Of a stretch of DNA of 64,000 bases, positions 41,450 to 54,338 are shown in pieces (position 1 is the first letter of the stretch; every line of letters starts with the position of its first letter). The notes beneath the pieces are model-generated. The model was given only the letters and a program-made list of their open reading frames with translations, was not told where the DNA came from and searched no databases. Source of the stretch: Chloroflexota bacterium. Lineage in GTDB: Bacteria; Chloroflexota; Dehalococcoidia; Tepidiformales; Tepidiformaceae. The stretch is from NCBI GenBank assembly GCA_026702615.1, contig JAPPBY010000033.1, positions 62,001 through 126,000 on the forward strand, read 5' to 3'. The translations under genes were made by a program, and so were the position numbers.

Positions 41450-42640
41450 CTACCCGATAACCCCCGCCTCCACGAGCTCTCCGAGCTCGTCGTCACCGAG
41501 GCCCAGGTCCGCCGTCAGCACCTCGTGCGTGTGCTGACCCAACAGTGGTGAGGCCACGAGCGGCACCTCGCTCTCCGACATACGCGGCGGCCACCCCAGC
41601 AGCTGCACCTCCCCCAGCACCTCGTGCTCGACCGTCTGCACGAAGCCGCGCTCGTTCAGGTGCGGGTCGTCGTAGATGTCCTGCGTGTCGAGCACGGCCC
41701 CGCAGGGCACCCCTGCCTCCCCGAGGATGCGCATCACTTCGCGCTTCTCGTGCTGGCGTGTCCAGGCCGCGATCTCCCCGAAGAGTGCATCGCTGTTGTC
41801 GCGACGGGCCTCGGCTGACTCGAACCGCGGGTCGTCGCGCAGCTCCGGGCGCCCGATCGCCTCGCAGAAGGCCTCCCACATCCGGGGCGTCACGATGAGC
41901 ACGACGGCGTAGTCGTTCGCTCCCCCCGGAGCGCACGGGTACACGCTCGATGTGGCGGTGGCCCCTCCGCCCGTGCGTGGCGCCGCTTTGCTGCCCCAGT
42001 CCGCCCCGCTCGAGATGGCCGTCCGCAACCAGTACGTCATTGCCTCCTGCATCGCGATCTCGATCGACTGGCCCTCGCCCGTGCGCAGCCGCTGGATGTA
42101 AGCGGCGCAGATCGCGAGCGCCATCTGTACGCCGGTCCCAGAGTCGCCCACCGTGATGCCGGGGCGCACCGGCGGCCGGTCCGGCTCGCCCGTCACCGCG
42201 ATGGAGCCCCCCGCCGCCTGCGCCACTGTGTCGAAGCATTTGTAGCCGGAGTACGGCCCCGAGAGGCCGAATCCCTTGATGCGGGCGTGGATGATCGCGG
42301 GGTTGATCGCCTTCATCACCTCGTACCCGATGTCGAGCCGCTCGATGACGCCGGGTCCGTAGTTCTCGACGAACACGTCGTAGTGCGGAACGAGCCGCAG
42401 GAGGAGTTCCCTGCCCCGCGGGTCCTGCAGGTCGAGCGCGAGGCTCCGCTTGTTGCTGTTCCAGTTGACGAAGTACGCGGAGTGGTCCTGGCCTGTGAAG
42501 ATTCCGCGCCCCGGATCGCCCGCGCCCGGACGCTCGATTTTCACCACGTCCGCGCCCAGCCAGGCGAGCGCCTGCGTACACGAGGTTCCCGCCTCGTACT
42601 GCGTCATGTCCAGGATTCGCACTCCATCCAGCGCCGGCAT
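41450..42640 (-). CDS. CaiB/BaiF (class III) CoA-transferase
   Basis: A 396-residue formyl-CoA-transferase-family enzyme that moves CoA between acids without a covalent-CoA class I/II step. Family marks: LDGVRILDMTQYEAGTSCTQ (residues 3-22), GADVVKIERPGAGDP, NWNSNKRSLALDLQDPRG, and the catalytic Asp in KCFDTVAQAAGGSIAVTG near residue 148; PVRPGITVGDSGTGVQMA follows. The C-terminal GVPCGAVLDTQDIYDDPHL is also typical. Start ATG 42640. In operon with AbrB. Substrate unknown. Confidence 0.9.
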   Translation of the reverse strand: MPALDGVRILDMTQYEAGTSCTQALAWLGADVVKIERPGAGDPGRGIFTGQDHSAYFVNWNSNKRSLALDLQDPRGRELLLRLVPHYDVFVENYGPGVIERLDIGYEVMKAINPAIIHARIKGFGLSGPYSGYKCFDTVAQAAGGSIAVTGEPDRPPVRPGITVGDSGTGVQMALAICAAYIQRLRTGEGQSIEIAMQEAMTYWLRTAISSGADWGSKAAPRTGGGATATSSVYPCAPGGANDYAVVLIVTPRMWEAFCEAIGRPELRDDPRFESAEARRDNSDALFGEIAAWTRQHEKREVMRILGEAGVPCGAVLDTQDIYDDPHLNERGFVQTVEHEVLGEVQLLGWPPRMSESEVPLVASPLLGQHTHEVLTADLGLGDDELGELVEAGVIG

Positions 42641-42747
42641 GAGGAACCTCCGGGGGCGTTGGCCCGTCGTCCAGCCGCAGTCTAGAGCGTTGCCGCGCGC
42701 CGGTGGCCCGATTTGTCGCTGCCCCACGGGCTGCCTACGCTGACTCG

Positions 42748-43287
42748 ATGGCCCCCGACCGCATTCGTGTCGACTTCCGCAAGTACCCGGACACCCAGCA
42801 CTGGCAGTACGACCTGCGGTGGCTTGCGGAGGACGAATACGGCACCTGGCTCTGGGGCCCGCCCGGCACCCGCGCCCAGCGGAGCGACGAGCCCCCTATC
42901 ACCTTCAAGTCCACCAACCTCAAGCTGGTCACCGACGACTGGTGGGCGGGCATCTGGCAGGAAACGGGCGAGCCCGAGGTCTACGTTGACATCTGTACCC
43001 CGGCTGTCTGGAGCGAGGGCCGCGCCACGATGGTCGACCTCGACCTGGATGTCGTGCGCCTCCGTTCGGGGGCTGTCCGCGTCCTCGACGAGGACGAGTT
43101 CGCCGAACACCAGGTCGCCCTCGCCTACCCTCCCGATCTCATCGAGGGCGCCCTCGCCGCCTGCGAGCGCGTGCGCGCCATGATCGAACGCAACGAGGAA
43201 CCGTTCGCGACCGTTGCCGCTGGGCGTCTCGCGGAGGCGGTCGCACTCGCGCAGGGGCTCCCGCCGGAGAGCCAGCCGGACGCCTGA
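42748..43287 (+). CDS. DUF402 (FomD/Ntdp-type) phosphohydrolase
   Basis: A 179-residue protein of the DUF402 family, whose members hydrolyse nucleotide di/triphosphates or cytidylyl esters with metal ions. The family core is EVYVDICTPAVWSEGRATMV then DLDLDVVRLRSGAVRVLDED, followed by EFAEHQVALAYPPDLIE with the conserved Tyr/Pro. The ATG at 42748 suits the first family strand; the longer in-frame extension has no ribosome site. Divergent from CaiB. It ends just ahead of the tRNA cluster. Confidence 0.8.
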   Translation: MAPDRIRVDFRKYPDTQHWQYDLRWLAEDEYGTWLWGPPGTRAQRSDEPPITFKSTNLKLVTDDWWAGIWQETGEPEVYVDICTPAVWSEGRATMVDLDLDVVRLRSGAVRVLDEDEFAEHQVALAYPPDLIEGALAACERVRAMIERNEEPFATVAAGRLAEAVALAQGLPPESQPDA

Positions 43288-43315
43288 ATGGGGTCGCGGT
43301 CACGTGAATGGGGAG

Positions 43316-43391
43316 TGGTACGCCAGAGAGGATTCGAACCTCTGACCTCTACCTCCGCAGGGTAGCGCTCTATCCACTGAGCTACTGGCGC
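43316..43391 (-). tRNA. tRNA-Arg(GCG)
   Basis: A 76-base cloverleaf with encoded CCA. Acceptor GCGCCAG pairs with CTGGCGT (one G-U). The D arm is GCTC-AGTGGATA-GAGC with A20, an Arg identity element; the anticodon arm is CTACC-CTGCGGA-GGTAG with anticodon GCG (reads CGC and CGU); the T arm is AGAGG-TTCGAAT-CCTCT. Most bacteria use an ACG (inosine) tRNA here instead. Confidence 0.93.
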
Positions 43392-43399
43392 ACGTTCTC

Positions 43400-43487
43400 T
43401 GGTGCCGAAGGTGAGATTTGAACTCACACGCCCGCAAGGGGCACTACGCCCTGAACGTAGCGCGTCTGCCTGTTCCGCCACTTCGGC
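43400..43487 (-). tRNA. tRNA-Leu(CAG)
   Basis: An 88-base class II tRNA with a long variable arm and encoded CCA. Acceptor GCCGAAG pairs with CTTCGGC; the anticodon arm is CTACG-TTCAGGG-CGTAG (anticodon CAG, codon CUG). It lies 8 bases upstream of tRNA-Arg on the same strand, so both likely come from one transcript. Confidence 0.95.
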
Positions 43488-43581
43488 GCCAACGACCATT
43501 ATCTTCCGGCGTCCCCTCGCCTTCAAACGCCGCCCCGAACGGTGGCGGATGAGGTGGCCCGGCCCTAGACTCAAAAGGCTT

Positions 43582-43658
43582 GGGCGGTTAGCTCAGATGG
43601 TTAGAGCGCGTCGTTCACACCGACGAGGCCACTGGTTCGAGTCCAGTATCGCCCACCA
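43582..43658 (+). tRNA. tRNA-Val(CAC)
   Basis: A 77-base cloverleaf with encoded CCA. Acceptor GGGCGGT pairs with ATCGCCC; the anticodon arm is CGTCG-TTCACAC-CGACG (anticodon CAC, codon GUG). A -10-like TAGACT lies 10 bases upstream. Divergent from the Leu-Arg pair. Confidence 0.95.
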
Positions 43659-43736
43659 CTTTCCGCCGAACTTGACGGCAGACCGCGCCGGAGGTGGGGA
43701 CCACCTCTCGCGACCCGGTACCCAGGTTGAGCCGAA

Positions 43737-45044
43737 TTACGCGAAGAGGCCGTCGCCGAGGTAACGCCCGGGCTCCGGGACGCCGGGAAGGGCGAAGAAG
43801 AAGCCGCCGCCCTCGGGCAGGATGTACTCCTCCAGTGGTTCGCCGGCGAGGCGTTCCTGCACTGCCAGGAAGCCTTTGACGAAGCTCCGCTGGTAGGAGA
43901 CGAAGGCCAGCCCCATATCGAGGCGGCCGGCGCCGTCGTAGCCGCGGGTGTAGGAGAAGCCGCGACGGAATATGAGGCTCTCGTCGGTTGCGGCAGTGCG
44001 GGGGTTTGCGAGGCGGATGTGGGCGTCGAGGGGGGTGGTTTCGCCGTCGGGATCGTTCGAGAAGTTCGGGGTGTCGGACTCGTGCACCTGGCCGAGGGGT
44101 GCTCCGGAGAGCTTGTGCCGCCCCATGATCGCCTCCTGCTCGGCGAGCGGCGTGCGGTCCCAGAACTCGACGAACATGCGGATGATGCGCACTGCCTGGT
44201 AGGAGCCGCCCACCGACCACTCCGGCTGGTTGTCCTCGGGCTGCACCCAGACGAACCGGTTCATGGCCTCGTCATCGCTGGAATCGAGGTTGGCCGTGCC
44301 GTCCTTGAAGCCGAGGAGGTTGCGGGGCGCTCCTGCGGTCCCGTCGTTGACCGTGCCTCCGCGGGTGTAGCCGTCGATGATCCAGTGCAGGACGAGGTCG
44401 CGGCGGCGGCGGCGCATCAGCTGGCGCAGGGCGAACTGGATGGTGTCGGGGTGGCGCGCATCGATGTTGAGGAGCAGGTCGCCGTGGGTGCGGGCGGGGT
44501 CGAGGCGGTCGTTCGCGAGGAACGGCATCCGCAGGAGCTCCACGGGCTGCTTACCTGCGAGCCCGTAGCGGTCGTCGAAGAGCGAAGAGCCAACGCTGAC
44601 CACCACACTCAGGTCATCCGGTTCGGGCTCGGCGCCAAGCAACCCGGAATCCGTCGGCGGGTAGGCCTCGGGGCGGATGGTGGGCGGCCTGCCCGCCATC
44701 AACCCCTGGATTTCGTCGGTCAACTCCACGAACGTGTCGCGTAGCGACTCACGATCCGGGGACAGCACCTTGAATGAGGCCATGAGGCCCAGGGTGGGCA
44801 CGGGTCGGGCCGTGATGCCCGTCTGGTGCGGTCCGTAAAAGTCGACGAACCGAGGTTCGATTTCCTCCGGATCGATGACGGCAGCGGAGTCATCGTCATC
44901 ATCGCCACAGGCGGTGAGCAGCACGGAGCCACCCGTTAGCGCTGCCGCACCGCCCGCGACCGCTCCGGCCTTGAGGAAGGCGCGACGGGAGAGCCTGGGG
45001 CGTGGCCCTCTCCGCCGTCCTCCTTCCTCTGGCTGATCCGGCAT
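43737..45044 (-). CDS. efeB: Dyp-type heme peroxidase, EfeB-like, Tat-exported
   Basis: A 435-residue heme peroxidase. The N-terminus has a twin-Arg signal (LSRRAFLKAG) and a C-G-D-D-D segment (lipobox-like LTAC). The DyP motif GFKDGTAN near residue 245 carries the distal Asp; the proximal His is in LDAHIRLANPR near 340 and the distal Arg in IFRRGFSYTRG near 360. In the EfeUOB system it works outside the membrane on ferrous iron or heme. It is 9 bases downstream of the EfeO gene. The permease EfeU is not in the window. Confidence 0.88.
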   Translation of the reverse strand: MPDQPEEGGRRRGPRPRLSRRAFLKAGAVAGGAAALTGGSVLLTACGDDDDDSAAVIDPEEIEPRFVDFYGPHQTGITARPVPTLGLMASFKVLSPDRESLRDTFVELTDEIQGLMAGRPPTIRPEAYPPTDSGLLGAEPEPDDLSVVVSVGSSLFDDRYGLAGKQPVELLRMPFLANDRLDPARTHGDLLLNIDARHPDTIQFALRQLMRRRRRDLVLHWIIDGYTRGGTVNDGTAGAPRNLLGFKDGTANLDSSDDEAMNRFVWVQPEDNQPEWSVGGSYQAVRIIRMFVEFWDRTPLAEQEAIMGRHKLSGAPLGQVHESDTPNFSNDPDGETTPLDAHIRLANPRTAATDESLIFRRGFSYTRGYDGAGRLDMGLAFVSYQRSFVKGFLAVQERLAGEPLEEYILPEGGGFFFALPGVPEPGRYLGDGLFA

Positions 45045-45053
45045 GCAGTCTCG

Positions 45054-46079
45054 CTACTGCAGCGACAACGCCCCGGCCGTCTGGGAGATGTTCTCCGAGA
45101 GACTCGCGAGCTGCGCCTTCAGCTGATCGACCGTGGCCTGAGAGACGGTCGGGCCGTTGGGGCAGTACTCGTCCGAGTGGTACTCGTCGTTCTCCTGGCA
45201 GTACGGCACCCAGCCGTTGCCGTGGCGAAGCGGAGCGAGGGTCTCGTCGAGCTCGTCGAACCCTGCGTTGATCGACGCCAGCAGGTCCGGATCGGCTTCC
45301 TCAAGGGCAGGCGTGAGGAGTCTGATCAGAGCCTTCGAACCTTCGAGGTTCGCATAGAAGTCCCACAGGTCCGTCTTCGAGTAGCGGTCTTCCTCGCCAG
45401 TGATCTTGCCCTGGGAGACCTCCTCGATGAGCTCGGCCGCGCCGATCGCGAGAACGGCGGGCGGGAGCTCGAGATCGGGGATGGAGTCCCGGAGGATGCG
45501 GAGGTCAGAGTCGAGCTTGTCGGCGAACTGAGCCGCACCGTCGGTGGTGTTCAGCGAGAAGAGGATGTACTCGAGACGGTGCCAGCCGGTGAACTCCGGA
45601 TCGTCCTCGTTCTCGAAGTCATCGACGCGGGCATCGACGGCGCCGTCGATCTCCTCGACGAGTCCGGCGATGGGCTCGATGCGCTCCCAGGCCAGGCGCG
45701 AGACCGCGTAGGCGGCCTTCGCCGCCTCAAGGTCGCCGGCGCGGATGGCATCGGTGAACGCGTCCGTATCGGAGATCATCTGGTCGACCTGGGCCATCAG
45801 GTAGCCACGGTAGCCGTCGACGGCGGACTGGATGAGGTCGTTCGACGTGGTTGTCTCAAGACCCTCGGTTGAAATGCCGGTGGCCGATCCGGATGCGGAC
45901 CCCGTGTGCGTGTGCGTACCGGAACCCGATGCGCTGCCCGTACCGGACGGGGAACCACCCTCGTTTACGGCAATGGGCCGGACCTCGCCTTCGTCGTCGC
46001 CGCACGCCACTACGAGGGCCGCAAGCGCAGCGACTGCCAGTAGCGCTGCAGCGCCCCTGACAAGGAATTGTGTCGCCAT
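45054..46079 (-). CDS. efeO: EfeO/imelysin-family iron-binding lipoprotein with His-Thr linker
   Basis: A 341-residue lipoprotein (signal and lipobox VVAC about residues 8-26). The linker after it, residues 30-70, is Ser/Gly/Thr-rich with the motif GTHTHTG. The imelysin (peptidase M75) domain follows, with the HxxE-type GWHRLEYILF near residue 165 as the metal-site signature; DFENEDDPEF lies just before. It presents iron to a permease. Strong ribosome site CAGGAGG 7 bases before the ATG. A single TTAGG half-site lies about 80 bases upstream. The same leader-plus-linker occurs in the lipoprotein at 49077-50468. Confidence 0.85.
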   Translation of the reverse strand: MATQFLVRGAAALLAVAALAALVVACGDDEGEVRPIAVNEGGSPSGTGSASGSGTHTHTGSASGSATGISTEGLETTTSNDLIQSAVDGYRGYLMAQVDQMISDTDAFTDAIRAGDLEAAKAAYAVSRLAWERIEPIAGLVEEIDGAVDARVDDFENEDDPEFTGWHRLEYILFSLNTTDGAAQFADKLDSDLRILRDSIPDLELPPAVLAIGAAELIEEVSQGKITGEEDRYSKTDLWDFYANLEGSKALIRLLTPALEEADPDLLASINAGFDELDETLAPLRHGNGWVPYCQENDEYHSDEYCPNGPTVSQATVDQLKAQLASLSENISQTAGALSLQ

Positions 46080-46295
46080 GAAAATGCCTCCTGTTTCTTT
46101 GGATAAGCCAGAACGAGCCCTCGTGATCGTCTTGACTTATCTTTTGAGCAAGTGGAGCCTAATCAGTGGCTGGCTCTCAAGCAAGTCAGCGACCTGCAGG
46201 AGCCCGCGAAACGGGAGCACCGCCTCGGCGATCTCCCCAGGGAGCGTTGATGGGCTGTCACCCTCGCTGGTACGAAGCCCCAGAATGGCCATGCC

Positions 46296-47792
46296 ATGGG
46301 AGGTGAAGTGGGGCTGCCCGTCCACGCGCGTCGACTGCTGGCGCACGCGCGGGCGCGTCCCGCGCTGACCGGCGCGGTCGCGCTCTTCGTGGTGCTGACG
46401 CTGGCGTACAGCGCCTCTATCGACGTCCGGGCGAGCCGGGGGGCGTCGATCACGGGCGACGAGCCGTTCTACCTGATCACGACGCAGAGCCTGCTGCAAG
46501 ACGGCAATTTCGACCTGCGCAACCAGTACGACACCCACTCGTACGAGTCGTTCTTCGACCACGCGGACGGCCTCTGGCGGCAATCAGTGCCGCTGAGCGA
46601 TGGGCGCGTGCTGAGCCCCCACAATCCCGGGCTCGCGGTACTCTTGGTGCCGGGCTTCGCACTCGGGGGTCTGGCGGGTGCGCAGTTCCAACTCGTGCTG
46701 ATCGCGGCGCTTACGTGGGGGCTGGCGTACGTGCTCGCGCTGCGGCTGACGGGCGCACGGCCGGCGCTCGTCTGGCTGGCGACGGCGGTGGTGGGACTCA
46801 CCGCGACCGCCTTCATCTACTCCTCGGAGATCTACCCGGAGATTCCGGCGGGACTGGCGCTTGTCGGCGCCCTGCTGGTTGCGACGCGCCGCGAGCGGCT
46901 CTCGGCGCTTCCGGTGCTGGCGATCGTGGTGCTGCTCTCCGTCCTGCCGTGGCTGGGGGCGAAGTACGCCCCGCTCGCGGCGTTGGTCGCGCTGTACGTG
47001 CTCTGGCGGGCGTGGCCGGCGGGGAGGGTCGTGCTGCTCGCGGGCGCAGCGGTCTCCGCAGCTGCCTATGCCGCCTTCCACCTCGCCGTGTACGAGTCGC
47101 TGACGCCTTACAACGTGAACGTCATCTACGCGGGGGAGACCACCGCCAGCACGATCGGCCAGCACGTCGAGATTGGTGACCGCGTGTACCGGCTGTGGGG
47201 GCTGCTCATCGACCGGCGCTTCGGCGTGGCGCGCTGGGCGCCCGTGCTGTTCGCGGTGGTGCCGGGAGCCGTGCTGCTGCTCCGGGGCGACGCGCGGTTG
47301 CGCCTCGTGCTGGGGCTGGTGGTGGTGCAGGTGCTGATCGCGACGTTCGTCGTGATCACGATGATGGGGTGGTGGTTCGCGGGGCGGACGCTCGTGACGG
47401 TGTTTCCGCTGCTGCCCATCCCGGTGGCGCTGCTGGCGATGCGATACGGCCGGTGGGGGCGGACGGCCCTCGCGGTGCTCGGACTCTATTCGCTGGGAGT
47501 CACGGCGGCGCTGGCCGAGGCGGGGAGGTCACGCGAGGTCGTCATCGCCGTTGACCCGTTCGACATGGGGGCCAACCTCTTCCAGGGGGTGTCGCGATTG
47601 TTCCCGCAGTACACCTCGTGGACGACGGAGACCTGGGTGCTCACGGTTCTGTGGCTGGCGCTGGGCGGGCTGGCGCTGGCGGCCTGGGCGACGCTGGACA
47701 GGGACCCGGGGAGGGAGAGCCAGCGCCGGCCAGCACCGCCGGATCAGCCGGAGGAATCCTCCAGCAGCCCCAGTTCCGCGAGGGCTTCGTGA
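46296..47792 (+). CDS. Polytopic membrane glycosyltransferase (GT39/ArnT/PMT-like)
   Basis: A 498-residue integral membrane protein with about 11-12 helices. After the first helix comes TGDEPFYLITTQSLLQDGNF (about residues 53-72), where the Asp-Glu pair matches the GT-C-fold D/E motif in the first outside loop. It would use a polyprenyl-phosphate sugar to glycosylate a lipid or protein outside. The start could instead be GTG at 46308, which has GGGAGG at 4-base spacing. The last 49 bases overlap the convergent BFN-like gene. Specific donor and acceptor unknown. Confidence 0.7.
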   Translation: MGGEVGLPVHARRLLAHARARPALTGAVALFVVLTLAYSASIDVRASRGASITGDEPFYLITTQSLLQDGNFDLRNQYDTHSYESFFDHADGLWRQSVPLSDGRVLSPHNPGLAVLLVPGFALGGLAGAQFQLVLIAALTWGLAYVLALRLTGARPALVWLATAVVGLTATAFIYSSEIYPEIPAGLALVGALLVATRRERLSALPVLAIVVLLSVLPWLGAKYAPLAALVALYVLWRAWPAGRVVLLAGAAVSAAAYAAFHLAVYESLTPYNVNVIYAGETTASTIGQHVEIGDRVYRLWGLLIDRRFGVARWAPVLFAVVPGAVLLLRGDARLRLVLGLVVVQVLIATFVVITMMGWWFAGRTLVTVFPLLPIPVALLAMRYGRWGRTALAVLGLYSLGVTAALAEAGRSREVVIAVDPFDMGANLFQGVSRLFPQYTSWTTETWVLTVLWLALGGLALAAWATLDRDPGRESQRRPAPPDQPEESSSSPSSARAS

Positions 47793-48202
47793 TACACATC
47801 GGGAATGGCCGTGCCGGTCTTCCTGGCCGCCTCCGCAGCCCCATCCGCGAGGAGGATCGGTAGCCCGATCCGTTCCGCCACGAGCAGGGCCACGCCCGGG
47901 TCACACTCGATGTCCGTCTCCGAGCCGTTGTTCCAGAGGCGCATCCAGATGTGCCCCTTTCGGTTCTCGTCACATGTCAGGACGACGGCCCGAGGCTCCC
48001 AACCGATCCCTCGCAGGATGTCGTCGATACCCGTCACGAGGCACCGAACGCCATCCTTGTCGGGCGCGAACCAGTCTTCGATGTCGGTGTGGATGGGAAC
48101 CCGCACGCGGGTCTTTCCGCCACACTCGTGTAATACGACCGACGAGTGCTGCCCGCAGTCACAGGGCTGGATCTTGCCGATCTTCAAGCGTCTCTCGTTC
48201 AT
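47744..48202 (-). CDS. Bifunctional-nuclease (DUF151)-like domain protein with Cys-rich N-terminus
   Basis: A 152-residue protein with a divergent BFN-type domain: HTDIEDWFAPDKDGVRCLVT, then RAVVLTCDENRKGHIWMRLW, then IECDPGVALLVAERIGLPIL, which parallels the family pattern VVIxDLxDxxFYAxLxL ... DARPSDAIALAxRxxxPI. The RPSDA core is replaced by ECDPGVA. A CDC-x10-C cluster near residues 14-27 could bind zinc. Its ATG overlaps the upstream dehydrogenase stop (TGATG). Function not established. Confidence 0.45.
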   Translation of the reverse strand: MNERRLKIGKIQPCDCGQHSSVVLHECGGKTRVRVPIHTDIEDWFAPDKDGVRCLVTGIDDILRGIGWEPRAVVLTCDENRKGHIWMRLWNNGSETDIECDPGVALLVAERIGLPILLADGAAEAARKTGTAIPDVYHEALAELGLLEDSSG

Positions 48203-49014
48203 CAACTTGCTCCCTGGGCGATGGCCTCCAGCAGGTTCGTTTCGGATTCGCCTCGGGCTCGGTGGCGGGCGTTTGCCTCCTGAACGGCCTCGAGGATCGC
48301 CATCGGCGATCCCAGCGAGCGCGCAGTGGCGCTGACCGCAGCCGTGTCCTTGGGGAGGCACTGGCCTCCGTAACCGCGCTCGGCGGTGACGACGGTGTGG
48401 CTGGGATTGATGCGGTCGTCCTGGAGCCAGAGCAGGCGCACCCACTCGTAGTCGACGCCCACCGTCTCACAGAGGTCGAAGAACTCGTTGCAGAACGCGA
48501 CCTTCGTCGCGAGGAACGCGTTCTCCATGTATTTGACGATCTCGGCGGTCGTCGGCGGTACGCGGTAATGGCGCAGGCCGGGCCCGTAGGCCTCCTCGTA
48601 GAGCTTCCGCACGGCCGAAGCGGCAGGGTCGTACCCGCCGTAGATGAGGAAGCGGCGGTTGGCGGGATCACGGAGGGGATGGTCGTCGGACTCGCCGGCG
48701 TACTCGGGCATGAAGACGAGCCGCTTGCCCGTCTCGGCAATGATGCGCTCGGTCGTACCTATCGCGATCGTGCTATGGCAGACGATGGCGATTCGGGGAT
48801 CGGAGAGGCCCACGACCTCCTCGACGATCGACGTGTCGCAGTCGCCGGACGGCAGCTGGGCCGTCGGGACACAGACGATGACAAAGTCGGTATCGCTGAG
48901 GTCGTCGATCGTGCCGAATCCCAGGGGTGGGTCATAGATGGCCAGTTCGTGGTCGTTGAACAGCCCGGCTACGTAGCTGCCTACGGAGCCATAGCCTGCG
49001 ATGGTTACTTTCAT
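48202..49014 (-). CDS. Short nucleotide-sugar-dehydrogenase-like protein
   Basis: A 270-residue protein with the UDP-glucose/GDP-mannose-dehydrogenase fold. The NAD motif is IAGYGSVGSYVAGLF at residues 5-19, with DFVIVCVPTAQL and VCHSTIAIGTTERI following. The catalytic-Cys motif is GYGGQCLPKD near residue 223 (family GFGGxCxPKD). It stops about 45 residues after that, so the C-terminal UDP-binding domain of ordinary ~430-residue enzymes is missing. It may work with a partner or be an altered enzyme. Translationally coupled to the BFN-like gene. Confidence 0.75.
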   Translation of the reverse strand: MKVTIAGYGSVGSYVAGLFNDHELAIYDPPLGFGTIDDLSDTDFVIVCVPTAQLPSGDCDTSIVEEVVGLSDPRIAIVCHSTIAIGTTERIIAETGKRLVFMPEYAGESDDHPLRDPANRRFLIYGGYDPAASAVRKLYEEAYGPGLRHYRVPPTTAEIVKYMENAFLATKVAFCNEFFDLCETVGVDYEWVRLLWLQDDRINPSHTVVTAERGYGGQCLPKDTAAVSATARSLGSPMAILEAVQEANARHRARGESETNLLEAIAQGAS

Positions 49015-49076
49015 GGGGTGCCTCCCTGGTTGGAGGGTCGCCGGCGACCGAGGGCTGCCGCCGGCGACCCGTGGGT

Positions 49077-53689
<4,613 letters not shown>

Positions 53690-53711
53690 GCAGGTACTGA
53701 GTCCGGACGGG

Positions 53712-53746
53712 AGTCTAGACTAAGACTTTAATAAAGGTCAACCTAA
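53712..53746 (-). promoter_or_regulatory. Promoter with DtxR/IdeR-like box
   Basis: Minus-strand TTGACC (53736-53741), an 18-base spacer and TAGACT (53712-53717), 22 bases before the fusion-gene start. A 19-base element at 53728-53746 overlaps the -35; it agrees with the DtxR/IdeR consensus at 13 of 19 positions by eye (TTAGGTT to the left, TTAA at the right). Repression by iron is inferred. Confidence 0.5.
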
Positions 53747-53845
53747 TCTTTTCTTTGGGTCGCAGCGCACGCCCGCGGATAGCTTCCGCAATTCCCTGTT
53801 GCAGTCTCGACTATCCCTGGCTGGAATCCAGATCCGGGGTCGATC

Positions 53846-54120
53846 CCGGGCGATCGCGACCAGCGCATCCGGCCACAGGTCGCCGGCATTGACGCACGGG
53901 GCGAGCGACAGTTCCTCGCCGCCGTGTTCGCGGAGGTCGCGGCCCCGCGGATGCCGATCTCTTCGAGCGTCTCCAGACAGTCCGCGACAAAGCCGGGCAT
54001 GATCAACGGAGACGCGCCGCACGCCCTGCCGGGCAAGCTCCGCGAGCACGCGGTCGGTGTGGGGCTCCGTGGTGTCCCGAGGTTGAGCAGCAGCAGGCCT
54101 GGTTTGTGGGGTGAGGCCAT
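53846..54120 (-). pseudogene. hemH: Decayed ferrochelatase gene
   Basis: The 5' end reads MASPHKPGLLLLNLGTP, the exact style of a ferrochelatase start, but is joined after about 20 codons to C-terminal ferrochelatase sequence. Pieces then alternate between two frames: VLAELARQGVRRVSV (54049-54005), PGFVADCLETLEEIGIRG (53997-53944), then REHGGEELSLAPCVNA and DLWPDALVAIAR (to 53846). So some 200 internal codons are gone and there are about three frameshifts. No intact hemH is in the window. The remaining bases of 53747-53845 and 54121-54338 hold nothing I can identify. Confidence 0.8.
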
Positions 54121-54338
54121 GCGGTGGCTAGGGGAGGCGAAGCGGTCGGGGCTTGCGTGAGAACGGCGTCATCTCAGCGAAGGCCGCGGCGGCGCCAGCG
54201 GCTCGGGCCCGCGAGCCGCAGGAGCGCTGCGAGGATGGGGATGAGCAGGCGCGTCACGTACCGGGCCAGGGCTTCCGCGTCTCGTTCTCGCAGTCTTCGA
54301 CGCTGGAAGGCCATGGCCATTGCGCGCTCCCCGGAGCC

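Noticed and set aside
46080-46295. GATAAG ... CTTATC inverted repeat upstream of EfeO
   Set aside because: The 6-bp arms are 28 bases apart and not centred on a promoter; likely chance.
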